Shown here: positions 26,969-35,058 of the stretch, in pieces
Position numbering within the stretch: position 1 is the stretch's first letter
Layout of the letters: every line of letters begins with the position of its first letter
Source: Methanolobus sp.
GTDB lineage: Archaea; Halobacteriota; Methanosarcinia; Methanosarcinales; Methanosarcinaceae
Assembly (NCBI RefSeq): GCF_016278365.1
Contig: NZ_JADQBZ010000010.1
Span: 1 to 64,000, forward strand
Direction: 5' to 3'
Length of the DNA stretch: 64,000 nt
The notes under the pieces: generated by a model
What the model saw: only the letters and a program-made list of their open reading frames with translations
What the model was told of the DNA's origin: nothing
The model's database searches: none
Program-made: the position numbers and the translations under genes

Positions 26969-27044
26969 CCTGCTCCCCTAACTAAGAAAGTATGCAGGGA
27001 TGCCATAAAAATGTTACTCATCATTTGTAATTTAAATGCAATGT

Positions 27045-27683
27045 TTACGGAGTACTGAATGATAAATATGTATCCCATAATCCGGTTGCGATAAAATTAA
27101 CGGCCAGGGCTGCAAGCAGAAGGCCCATGAGTCTTGTGAATACCAGCATCCCGGTGTATCCCATGAATTTGTATATCCTTCTTGAGAACCTGAAAAGTAC
27201 AAGGCTGATGGCGAATGTAATTAATATGGATATAATCACACTGATACTTTGCACCACGGAAGCTGCACTGCTCATCAACACGATCACCGTGGATATAGTG
27301 CCAGGTCCCGTAAGAAGAGGCAGAGCTATCGGGAATATCCATATGTCGCTGCGGTCAATGGAGCTATCTATCTCGTTTGCAGTTATGCTTTCGCGGGAAA
27401 CTTTCCCAAGTATCATATCAAACGCCACTACAAAGAGAAGGACACCGCCAGCTACCCTTAGTGAGTGTATGGTTATGCCGAAGAAATCCAGGATGAGACC
27501 TCCTGTAATTGCAAAAAAGAGGGCGATTATGCAGGCAAGTGTCACTGATTTATTTGCAATTGTATTCTTTTCATCAAACGTTATGCTATTTGTGAGTGAG
27601 ACAAAGGTCACCACTCCGCTCAGGGGACTGACTATAGCGAAGAGGGAAAGAAAAGAACCAAGGAAGAATGCCATGTCCTGCAC
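27045..27683 (-). CDS. MarC family membrane protein
   Basis: A 212-aa polytopic protein with six predicted helices. The MarC/UPF0056 pattern is visible: FFLGSFLSLFAIVSPLSGVVTFV, FGITIHSLRVAGGVLLFVVAFDM, FPIALPLLTGPGTISTVIVL and RLMGLLLAALAVNFIATGL. Transport activity is unproven in this family. GTG start with GGAG upstream; ATG 27674 is an alternative. Monocistronic as far as can be seen. Confidence 0.87.
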   Translation of the reverse strand: MQDMAFFLGSFLSLFAIVSPLSGVVTFVSLTNSITFDEKNTIANKSVTLACIIALFFAITGGLILDFFGITIHSLRVAGGVLLFVVAFDMILGKVSRESITANEIDSSIDRSDIWIFPIALPLLTGPGTISTVIVLMSSAASVVQSISVIISILITFAISLVLFRFSRRIYKFMGYTGMLVFTRLMGLLLAALAVNFIATGLWDTYLSFSTP

Positions 27684-27941
27684 TGTGATTACTCCATACG
27701 TTTTTAAAAGACATTCTTACTATACATATCGTTTGTGGTCTGGAATAATTCATTTGTGGGAGTATTCAGATTCATTATTCAGTATTTAAATTACTTATCA
27801 TAATTAACTACATTTATTCTTTATTTTAGTTACTTAAAAAAGAAGTGCTGAAGTTCCAACGGCGTTATAATAAATGGCTTTGTATGAATATAGTATGTCT
27901 GGTCCTATTCAGTAGCCATGCATAATTCACCAAGGTTTAGG
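27684..27941. other. Intergenic region upstream of ncRNA copy 1
   Basis: AT-rich DNA with no convincing ORF, ending at the TATA box of the ncRNA. The segment 27861-27910 shows no paired element that I can support. Confidence 0.3.
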
Positions 27942-27949
27942 TTATATAA
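27942..27949 (+). promoter_or_regulatory. TATA box of ncRNA copy 1
   Basis: TTATATAA lies ~22 nt before the predicted RNA start at 27968, the normal archaeal spacing. The second RNA copy has TTAAATAA at the same distance, and the DNA between box and start is also similar. Confidence 0.6.
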
Positions 27950-27967
27950 AAACAGATCCTAGTATAT

Positions 27968-28090
27968 GTTGCGGGCAGTGGGGTGCTCGCAAATGCGGGA
28001 GTGGATTAATTGAGAGATGTTGGGGAACATCTCGGATTCGTAAGGAGAGAGGCGCCTTAAAGCGTGGTGGTTTCCAGGCGCCTCATCTTA
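27968..28090 (+). ncRNA. Structured ncRNA, copy 1 (three hairpins)
   Basis: About 123 nt with three consecutive stems. Stem 1 pairs 27969-27977 with 27984-27992 (9 bp, one G-U). Stem 2 pairs 28014-28021 with 28026-28033 (8 bp, GGGG loop). Stem 3 pairs 28049-28056 with 28077-28084 (GAGGCGCC/GGCGCCTC, 20-nt loop with GUGGUGGU). No ORF of note. A homologue lies on the minus strand at 54122-54247; ~50 nt around stems 2-3 are nearly identical, and stem 2 differs by A-U versus G-U, so pairing is kept. I cannot assign it to a known family. Confidence 0.75.
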
Positions 28091-28234
28091 TCTTGAATTG
28101 TACTGTTTTACCTTCAAAAGTGAATACTACTATAAAAGTGAATCGAATTCTTCGTCACATTTGCCTGAGAAGGGCATATTCCCAATGATTATCTTTCCTT
28201 TTATCCGTTTCAGGTACTTTTCTCTGAACGACAT

Positions 28235-29191
28235 TCATACCTGTATGCTGCATTTGCCGGAAGCCTCTTCAGGCTCAACATGAATTGTCGTGCCGGAAAG
28301 ATATGTCACATGCCGTGTCAGTGAGTCCCTTACTTCTCTGGTTATGTCATGACCTTCTTTTACAGAAAGACCGGAATCTACAGCAATCGTTATTTCCGCA
28401 TGCATCCTGTGACCTATCCATCTGACCTTTACATCGGTGATCTCCATGACTGTTTCTATGTGATCGATGGCATGTAATATATCATCAACTACTTCCGGAT
28501 CGACACTGTCCATTAGCCTTCCAAAGACCAGTTTCCCCGAATCCCAGAAGACTTTCAATATGGCGACGGTTATGAAGATCGCGGCTATTGGGTCTGCAAA
28601 CGGATAGCCAAGCCAGACCCCGATGGCTCCCAGCAGGACTGCCAGGCTTGTCAGTCCGTCGCTACGGGCATGATATCCATCTGCCATAAGTGCGGCGCTA
28701 CCAATCTCCTTTCCAATCTTTATCCTGTACTGTGCTATCATTTCATTGCCTGCAAAACCCACTATGCCCGCCAGAGCAACAACTTCCACGTAGGCTATAG
28801 TCCTCCCTGGATCAAGCAGGAGTGTAGTGGCGTTATATGCAGCAAATAATGCGCTGAAGAGGATCAGGGCGACTATGGCCAGTCCGGCTATATCCTCCGC
28901 ACGCCCATATCCGTATGTGAACCTTCGGTTTGGCTTCCTGTTAGCTATAGAAAAGGCTATCCATAAAGGTACGGTAGTCACGGCGTCGCTAAAGTTATGA
29001 AACGTATCTGCAAGCAGCGCCGCACTGCCTGATATATACACAATGACAACCTGAATAACTGCAATCACAGCCAATCCCATAAAAGATATTTTGACGGCTT
29101 TTTTTCCCTTCTCCGTACTCAGGATCAAAGGGTCGACAGTCCCATGCTCGCCTGCATGTGCAGCGTTTGGCTTATCGGGAAATACTTTCAT
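28235..29191 (-). CDS. CDF-family cation efflux protein
   Basis: A 318-aa protein with six N-terminal helices (about 28-215) and a cytoplasmic ferredoxin-like C-domain. Metal-site motifs are present: LLADTFHNFSDAVTT (helix 2, H and D) and ALMADGYHARSDGLTS (helix 5, H and D). The HNFSD/HARSD pattern fits Zn/Fe/Co-type exporters. It exchanges cytoplasmic divalent metal for protons. Transcribed alone, convergent with ncRNA copy 1. Confidence 0.9.
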   Translation of the reverse strand: MKVFPDKPNAAHAGEHGTVDPLILSTEKGKKAVKISFMGLAVIAVIQVVIVYISGSAALLADTFHNFSDAVTTVPLWIAFSIANRKPNRRFTYGYGRAEDIAGLAIVALILFSALFAAYNATTLLLDPGRTIAYVEVVALAGIVGFAGNEMIAQYRIKIGKEIGSAALMADGYHARSDGLTSLAVLLGAIGVWLGYPFADPIAAIFITVAILKVFWDSGKLVFGRLMDSVDPEVVDDILHAIDHIETVMEITDVKVRWIGHRMHAEITIAVDSGLSVKEGHDITREVRDSLTRHVTYLSGTTIHVEPEEASGKCSIQV

Positions 29192-29781
29192 AATAACCTG
29201 TCCTTTGCTCCATACTCCAAGTCCTGACCCCCTCTCCTTTTCTTCTTATGAGCGATATTTATATATCTCATTTCCGGTTTTGCATTATTCCAATCTGTCA
29301 GGCGGACCTGCATTCTCCTTTAATGTTATTACTGGCGGAGGTATGCATAAATCCGGTTAAATCAAACTCACTTGTGCTATTATCTCACTTATCAATAATA
29401 TTTTGTGCATATCTATATATATAAGTTATTCCTATTACCGCCTCAACCGGAGTGAAGTAATACTCGGGTATTAGTGGCATGGGGTCTATTTCCATCAAAA
29501 CTACCTCCAATACTACCTCCAACATACTACCACCATTTGCCCATCCACTAAGGGAGGGCTCTGCCAATGGCCGAGCTCTCTCCTCCACACAATTCCCTGC
29601 ACCAGTTTACTTGCTTTTCACTCATACCTTAAGGTAAGTCGTTTTCTTTCTTGCAAGCTACATGATCACAATTTTAGATAAAAGCTCCAGCTCTGCGAAT
29701 CCACACTCAACAAGCAAGTAAATCGCATTTTCAAAAACAAATGACCAGTGAGGGATAATTTAACGAAAAAAGATAAAGGGG
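29192..29781. other. 590-nt intergenic region
   Basis: Mostly without structure. On the minus strand around 29497-29530 a TTGGAGGTAGT-like unit is repeated, and its last copy acts as a plausible ribosome binding site for the small frame at 29385-29495. Nothing else supportable. Confidence 0.35.
29385..29495 (-). CDS. Candidate 36-residue small protein
   Basis: The frame reads MEIDPMPLIPEYYFTPVEAV and then IGITYIYRYAQNIIDK. GGAGGT lies 7 nt before the ATG. It is aromatic-rich and mildly amphipathic with no recognised family. A longer frame exists upstream but starts within the repeated GGAGGTAGT units and looks less natural. May be fortuitous. Confidence 0.25.
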   Translation of the reverse strand: MEIDPMPLIPEYYFTPVEAVIGITYIYRYAQNIIDK

Positions 29782-30651
29782 CTATTCTGAGATCAGTCCG
29801 CTATGAACTCTGTGCCAGATGTCCTGAACAGTTCCTGCAAAAGAATCATCTTTATATTCAATGACTGTTTTACCTTCCAGCATCGCTTTAGTGGGAATCT
29901 CGCTTAGTGGGAGTTTCCCTACAACATTGACATCTTTTTTCCTGCAATATTCTTCAATATATGCTGTCTTTTCTTTATTGATGTCATATCTATTGATGCA
30001 TACAACCGTCTTTATCCTGAAATGGGCAGCGACCTCAATTACTCTTTCAAGGTCATGTATCGCTGAGACACTTGGTTCAGTGACGATGAAAACAAGGTCT
30101 GCGCCGGAGATGGAAGCTATCACGGAGCAGCCGATTCCCGGGGGTCCATCTATAATGATCAGGTCGGTATTATGCAGTGCAGCCATCTCTGTCGCGTTTT
30201 TCCGCACCATTGAGACCAATTTACCTCCGGTCTCTTCTCCGATCCCTAAACGTGCATGAACGAAAGGACCGAACCGGGTCATGGACCTGTATATCTCCCC
30301 TGATTTATGTTCCTTCATTACGATCGCCTCTTGCGTACAGACAAGCGCACAAACTCCACAGCCTTCGCAGGCATGTGCATCGATGACAAAGTTTTCAGTG
30401 ATGGCACCAAATCTGCATCCTTTTCTGCATAATCCACAAACAGAACATCTATTCTGATCGATCGAAGCAACTTTCATGCCATAGAAATCCAGCTTGCTGG
30501 TCATTACAGGATGCAGTAGCAGGTGAAGGTTCGCTGCATCCACATCACAATCTGCTATAATGGCGTTACCTGCAAGAGAAGCAAAAGCTGCTGTGAGGGT
30601 GGTTTTACCTGTGCCGCCCTTTCCACTGATAACAGTTATTTGTTTTATCAT
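29782..30651 (-). CDS. MinD-superfamily ATPase with two ferredoxin-like 4Fe-4S motifs (B)
   Basis: A 289-aa P-loop protein. The deviant Walker A is GKGGTGKTT (about 10-18). An inserted ferredoxin module follows with CSVCGLCRKGC (about 74-84) and CEGCGVCALVC (about 104-114), then the switch IIDGPPGIGC. This MRP/MinD-ferredoxin type travels with NifX/NifB-like proteins and is inferred to handle Fe-S or metal-cofactor carriers. It begins 1 nt after the sister gene's stop, so the pair is surely co-transcribed. Confidence 0.87.
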   Translation of the reverse strand: MIKQITVISGKGGTGKTTLTAAFASLAGNAIIADCDVDAANLHLLLHPVMTSKLDFYGMKVASIDQNRCSVCGLCRKGCRFGAITENFVIDAHACEGCGVCALVCTQEAIVMKEHKSGEIYRSMTRFGPFVHARLGIGEETGGKLVSMVRKNATEMAALHNTDLIIIDGPPGIGCSVIASISGADLVFIVTEPSVSAIHDLERVIEVAAHFRIKTVVCINRYDINKEKTAYIEEYCRKKDVNVVGKLPLSEIPTKAMLEGKTVIEYKDDSFAGTVQDIWHRVHSGLISE

Positions 30652-30652
30652 C

Positions 30653-31498
30653 TCAAAACCTGCCTGTCAGTTCCTGCAGCTGCCTGAATGTATCTTGGAA
30701 CCTATCTTTCCAGTGAGGCATTCGAAGCACAAAAGGAGTACCCTCAGAGTATAATTGAGCTATCCTTATATCGTAGGGTATCTTCATAAGCACTGGAATG
30801 CTGTTCTCAGAACAGTAGTCCTCCACTCCATCATTGCCGGTGCCATACCTGTTGATAATCACTCCATGTGGTAATTGCAGATCTTTTACAAGGTCTACAG
30901 CAAGCATCAGATCGTGCAATCCAAAGGGAGTCGGTTCTGTGACAAGTATGCAGTAGTCTGCCCCTGTTATAGAAGAGATGACCGGACAAGAAGTACCCGG
31001 GGGTGAATCTATGATCACTGTTCTGCTATTATCAATGTGACCTTTCAGGGTACGTATAATGGGCGAAGCCATCGGTTCACCGATATTCAATACTCCCTGA
31101 TATAGTTCTATTCCATGGGTATGAGAAGCTGATCTTTCAATGGAACCAATCACCTGGATCGTTTCGGAGATTGCACCTTTCGTGCATGCAATGGAACATG
31201 CGCCGCAGCCGTGGCATAGTTTGGGAAAGAGAATGACACCTGTTAATAATACGGCAAGGGCATTGAAGCGACATGCTTCTGCACATTTGCCGCATGAAGT
31301 GCACTTATCTTTAGAAATCGCAGGTACCTGTATCCCTACATCCTCTACTTTTTGAAGTGGGTGACCAAGGAACAGGTTGCAGTTTGGTTCCTCTACATCG
31401 CAGTCAAGGAGCTGGACGTTTTCCAGGGACAGTGCAAGGTTCACGGAGACAGTAGTCTTGCCGGTTCCGCCTTTCCCACTTGCTATTGCTATCCTCAT
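30653..31498 (-). CDS. MinD-superfamily ATPase with two ferredoxin-like 4Fe-4S motifs (A)
   Basis: A 281-aa paralogue of the following gene, with the same layout: GKGGTGKTT at about 8-16, ferredoxin Cys sets CTSCGKCAEAC and CHGCGACSIAC (about 65-105), and IIDSPPGTSC. Paired paralogues suggest a heterodimeric ATPase. The upstream neighbours (two NifX-like proteins, 46 nt away) suggest metallocluster delivery, but the target is unknown; no nif structural genes are in the window. Confidence 0.87.
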   Translation of the reverse strand: MRIAIASGKGGTGKTTVSVNLALSLENVQLLDCDVEEPNCNLFLGHPLQKVEDVGIQVPAISKDKCTSCGKCAEACRFNALAVLLTGVILFPKLCHGCGACSIACTKGAISETIQVIGSIERSASHTHGIELYQGVLNIGEPMASPIIRTLKGHIDNSRTVIIDSPPGTSCPVISSITGADYCILVTEPTPFGLHDLMLAVDLVKDLQLPHGVIINRYGTGNDGVEDYCSENSIPVLMKIPYDIRIAQLYSEGTPFVLRMPHWKDRFQDTFRQLQELTGRF

Positions 31499-31544
31499 GG
31501 AGCCTCAGCTACTTGCACGAATAAGTATGAAGGGTCAGATCGGT

Positions 31545-31967
31545 TCAGTGATGGTGATGGTGATGGTGATGGTGGTGGTCGTGGTCGTGGTCGTGGTCGT
31601 GATGATCGTGGTTGTCGTGTGAACTGCAGGCATTGTCCTGATTTGCTTTTTCCAGCTTTCCTTCTTTCCACGCATTCAGAGCATCCTGGATAGTTCCCTG
31701 TGCTCCTACAAATACTTCTATTCCGTACTCATCGAACATTGCAACAGCTTTTCTACCCAGTCCACCACAAAGCATTATATTCACAGCGTTCCGGGACATC
31801 AGTTCAGGAGGCAAACCTACTCCTCCATTGTGTTCACTGGTGTTGGGTAGTATTGAAGTTTCCCCGGTCTGCGTATCATAGACAATGTAGTTTAAAACTT
31901 TCCCGAAATGCTGTCCTACCTGGTCTTCCAGGCCGCTTTTACCCATAGATGGTATACTGATCTTCAT
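31545..31967 (-). CDS. NifX/NifB-type protein (PF02579-like) with poly-His tail
   Basis: A 140-aa protein. The start MKISIPSMGKSG is preferred over an upstream ATG because AAAGGTGA precedes it and the overlap with the upstream gene disappears. Residues 1-105 are the dinitrogenase iron-molybdenum-cofactor fold (LEDQVGQHFGKVLNYIVYD, GGVGLPPELMSRNAVNIMLCGGLGRKA). The last ~30 residues are His/Asp-rich, ending in ten His, encoded by a repeated GTGATG-type tract at 31545-31612. The tail probably binds Zn, Ni or Co. Confidence 0.85.
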   Translation of the reverse strand: MKISIPSMGKSGLEDQVGQHFGKVLNYIVYDTQTGETSILPNTSEHNGGVGLPPELMSRNAVNIMLCGGLGRKAVAMFDEYGIEVFVGAQGTIQDALNAWKEGKLEKANQDNACSSHDNHDHHDHDHDHDHHHHHHHHHH

Positions 31968-31977
31968 ATTTTCACCT

Positions 31978-32301
31978 TTAACTATCATTATTTGCAAGGA
32001 ATGCCTGAACAGCTTCCATAGCTTTCATTTCAGGGAGTTTCACTATCTTTATGCCCGCAGCTTCCATAACTGACATGGAGTTTGGGCCTGGATTACCGCA
32101 AATAAGTACATCGGCTCCCCTGCCTGCAATATACTGCGCGGCCTGAACACCTGCACCTTGGGATGCAGTAGCATACGGATTATCGGCAAATTCAGTCTGC
32201 AGGCTATCCGTATCGATGAACATAAAATACATGCATCGTCCTAGATGCGGGTCAGTTCCTGCTTCAGGACCCTTGTCCTTTGTGGTAACGCATATCTTCA
32301 T
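31978..32301 (-). CDS. NifX/NifB-type protein (PF02579-like)
   Basis: A 107-aa protein. The start MKICVTTKDKGPEAGTDPHLGRCMYFMFID is family-typical; an upstream in-frame start adds only MLAYRHVPKKVSK and is rejected. The motif GAGVQAAQYIAGRGADVLICGNPGPNSM is the conserved dinitrogenase-cofactor-binding core. It leads a four-gene minus-strand operon with its poly-His paralogue (10-nt gap) and two MinD-type ATPases. Cytoplasmic; precise ligand unknown. Confidence 0.85.
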   Translation of the reverse strand: MKICVTTKDKGPEAGTDPHLGRCMYFMFIDTDSLQTEFADNPYATASQGAGVQAAQYIAGRGADVLICGNPGPNSMSVMEAAGIKIVKLPEMKAMEAVQAFLANNDS

Positions 32302-32474
32302 TTTACTCACTTTTTTAGGCACATGCCTATATGCCAGCAATCATCTTTTTTGCTGAATATGTTCTAATATGAGGGAATATATTTAAGGTTAATCCATAAT
32401 ATTTATGTATTTATTCATTAATGAGGTATATCGCAAGCAATGATATAACCAAACTCATGAGAAAGTATATATGA

Positions 32475-32813
32475 TTGATGACCTTTGAGAAAAATACTAT
32501 GAAGGAAAGAGGACGTCCGAAATGCCCAAGGCGTGTGGAACACACTCCGGAAGTGGTCTATTTTAAACCAAGGGGAGTGCCTTTATGTGAGCTGGAAGTG
32601 GTTGCCCTCGCAGTAGAGGAACTTGAAGCTCTGCGCCTGGTGGATATAGAAGGTCTCACGCAGGAAGATGCTGCATATCAGATGGGGATATCCCGGAGGT
32701 CTTTCTGGGAAGACCTGCAAAGTGCCAGGAAGAAGGTGGCTATCGCCTTAACGACCGGGAAAGCTATAGAGATAGCAGGCGGAAATTACGTAAGTACTAA
32801 GGAACATACTTAA
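32475..32813 (+). CDS. DUF134-family predicted DNA-binding protein
   Basis: A 112-aa protein. [23 protein letters not shown] is the DUF134 opening, followed by a sigma-70 region 4-like helix-turn-helix ([40 protein letters not shown]). DUF134 genes habitually neighbour NifX-like genes, and here it is divergent from that operon, so it is the obvious candidate regulator of it. Start: TTG 32475, ATG 32478 or ATG 32499 (MKERGRPK); the last gives the family-typical N-terminus. Confidence 0.88.
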   Translation: MMTFEKNTMKERGRPKCPRRVEHTPEVVYFKPRGVPLCELEVVALAVEELEALRLVDIEGLTQEDAAYQMGISRRSFWEDLQSARKKVAIALTTGKAIEIAGGNYVSTKEHT

Positions 32814-32868
32814 CCGGCTATGCAATGATGATTACTTATCCGTCAGGATAAGTTAGCACCCGGTTAAG
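32809..32868. terminator. Nested double-stem hairpin between convergent genes
   Basis: CTTAACCGG (32809-32817) pairs with CCGGTTAAG (32860-32868), and inside it ACTTATCC (32834-32841) pairs with GGATAAGT (32846-32853) around GTCA. It includes the DUF134 stop codon and ends before the hydantoinase stop. There is no long T-run, so it may act as a bidirectional stop or RNA 3'-end stabiliser. Confidence 0.5.
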
Positions 32869-32879
32869 TATTCACAATT

Positions 32880-34814
32880 TCACTCCTTTATGATCATCAT
32901 GGGATTACCCACGCCCACAATCGTGATCCTGGTTTCCAGAGGCGGATAGGACCAGTTCTCCGGGGAAATATTTACTACAGATACTTTCACCTCTGTTTCT
33001 TCCTTGCTTACACCACAGCGCGTTTCATATTCATGCACCATTTCCAGTCCTATCTCTCTTGCCCTATCAAAGGCTTCTCTATAATCTACGATCTGCTCCC
33101 TTCCTCCCGGGTAGAAGATAAGGAAATCCTCTGCAGGTTTTTCGATGGACGCCGGCATAATTAGTACTTCCACTCTTTTGACACCTTTACCTGCAAGAGC
33201 TCCAACTGCATTTCCGACGTCTGCATGGTCCGGTACTATTATCTCGCCATCAAGGAAAGCGGCCATTTCCTTAGCATATGCCCCTACAGGCCCTCCCAGC
33301 AATACAATAGGCAACTTCACACTGAACTTTGCCGGATACAGGCCACTAAGCATCTCGTCCACAAAAGGCCTGGCCCTTTCAGGTAAGAGAAATGTCATCT
33401 GGTTATGGGCCATGTTCCTTGCAACGTGTTCTTTAACAGATGTGGAAAACTCATATTTCTTTGTGTCAGTATAACGGCAGAGAAGTTCAGCACCTGCATG
33501 AGAAGCATCTGTGCTCCAGGCAGTATACTCTCCTCTCACATGCAGGGCATCCGTTGGTGTAAAACCGATAGCTTGCACAAGTCTCTTCTTTATAAGTGAG
33601 TCTATTGCCTTGCCTGAAGGCATAGCATGCAGCGCTTCATTAAGTTCATTTATACTTACCGGCTCATTCCCGATATGCTGCAGTATCTCAGCTTCCTCTT
33701 TGCTCAGGCCATTGACGCTGTATTCGGTCCTGACCAGGAACTTCGTAGGCTGGTAATTCTCACTCAGTGATTTGCGTGGGATCAGTCTCATGAGGTTGAG
33801 CTTCTGCAACAGGCCGGCATACGTGACAGCAGCAACACATAGGGGAATGACGCGCCTGGGGCCGATCATCACTTTACCGTCCATGACCCATACATGGCTG
33901 TCACCGCCAGTTGCCGAAGTTTCCATCTTCATGGCTTTTACGCGTGTTTTCCATCCGCCTATAACTGAACCCGAAGCACTTATCTCAGGCACGCCACGAT
34001 ATATTGCAGATATGTCCGTACTGGTCCCTCCTACATCTATGGCGGCGCATGTATCCAGTTTCGCAAGATAGGATGCACCCAGAAGACTTGCAGCAGGCCC
34101 GGAGAAAATGGTCTCGATCGGTTTATCAAGCGCATCCTCCAGATTGTATACTGAACCGTCGCATTTGAGCATCAACATCCTTGCACTGATGCCCCTGTTG
34201 CGAATATCTGCCATTACGGCGCTGACAAAATGATGGGTGATAGGGATCAATTGGGCATTCAGAACAGCAGTCACTGCTCTTTCATAGGCCCCCAGCTCCT
34301 GACACAATTCATGGCCACAAACGACCGGTTTACCTGTAATCTCCTGAATTATAGATTTGGCCTTAAGTTCGTGTTCAGGGTTCCTTGTGCCAAAGAAGGC
34401 GGATATGGCATATGCTGATACTCTGTCCCTGGTCCGGCTGCTAAATATCCTGATAGATTCTATATCCAGGGCTGCTTCTTCCTCGCCACTCGGACCATGG
34501 CCTCCGGACACGACTACGAGGTCCGGCGTAGGAAATTCAAGATCAGCAGGATGCTGGCCTATGAGCACAAGTCCTACCGGGGTTCCCGTACCTTCAAGCA
34601 ATGAGTTAGTTGAAAGGGTGGTAGAAACGGATACCAGGTTTACCTTGTGGAGCAGGTCCTGATCAAGGGAATCCAGAACCATACTTATACCGACCTGCAG
34701 ATCCGGATAGGTGGTAAATGCCTTTTTTGAATCTACGACAACACCATCGGACCCCCTCAAAAGGACCGCGTCTGTGTAAGTTCCGCCGGTGTCAATACCA
34801 AGACCGTAATGCAG
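32880..34814 (-). CDS. Hydantoinase/oxoprolinase family protein, non-ATG start
   Basis: A 644-aa ATP-dependent ring-opening enzyme family member (HyuA-like). The first ATG in frame (34760) would drop the essential N-terminal phosphate-binding motif. Upstream the frame reads HYGLGIDTGGTYTDAVLLRG, the normal family start, preceded by CTG at 34814-34812 and a near-perfect ribosome binding site AGGAGGAGAT. CTG is therefore proposed as start (ATT 3 nt earlier is possible). Other landmarks: GPAASLLGASYLA, AIDVGGTSTDISAIYRG. Substrate unknown; no HyuB partner beside it. Confidence 0.82.
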   Translation of the reverse strand: MHYGLGIDTGGTYTDAVLLRGSDGVVVDSKKAFTTYPDLQVGISMVLDSLDQDLLHKVNLVSVSTTLSTNSLLEGTGTPVGLVLIGQHPADLEFPTPDLVVVSGGHGPSGEEEAALDIESIRIFSSRTRDRVSAYAISAFFGTRNPEHELKAKSIIQEITGKPVVCGHELCQELGAYERAVTAVLNAQLIPITHHFVSAVMADIRNRGISARMLMLKCDGSVYNLEDALDKPIETIFSGPAASLLGASYLAKLDTCAAIDVGGTSTDISAIYRGVPEISASGSVIGGWKTRVKAMKMETSATGGDSHVWVMDGKVMIGPRRVIPLCVAAVTYAGLLQKLNLMRLIPRKSLSENYQPTKFLVRTEYSVNGLSKEEAEILQHIGNEPVSINELNEALHAMPSGKAIDSLIKKRLVQAIGFTPTDALHVRGEYTAWSTDASHAGAELLCRYTDTKKYEFSTSVKEHVARNMAHNQMTFLLPERARPFVDEMLSGLYPAKFSVKLPIVLLGGPVGAYAKEMAAFLDGEIIVPDHADVGNAVGALAGKGVKRVEVLIMPASIEKPAEDFLIFYPGGREQIVDYREAFDRAREIGLEMVHEYETRCGVSKEETEVKVSVVNISPENWSYPPLETRITIVGVGNPMMIIKE

Positions 34815-35058
34815 AATAAATCTCCTCCTTTTTCTCTATATCTCTTATTAAATCCTATTTGCGAATTAATACTTAAATGCTTTGCAATATTATTATATAT
34901 TTCTTCCCTTTTGGGGAAAATAAGCTGTTTTTTGGTATGAACACTCTGCAAATAGTCTTTTCATTTTCAGAATGAATCCATGTGCCAATATTTTTCATCT
35001 CCCTGGGTAAGGCTTTTATATTTATTCTCAGATGGGTATTATTACAAGTAATTGTGGA

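Noticed and set aside
31545-31612. Short tandem repeat considered as a CRISPR or minisatellite
   Set aside because: Units are 3-6 nt without spacers and are in frame as His/Asp codons.
31377-31622. Valine/methionine-rich plus-strand frame over the repeated GTGATG tract
   Set aside because: It is the complement of the poly-His coding tract of the NifX-like gene; low complexity and no ribosome binding site.
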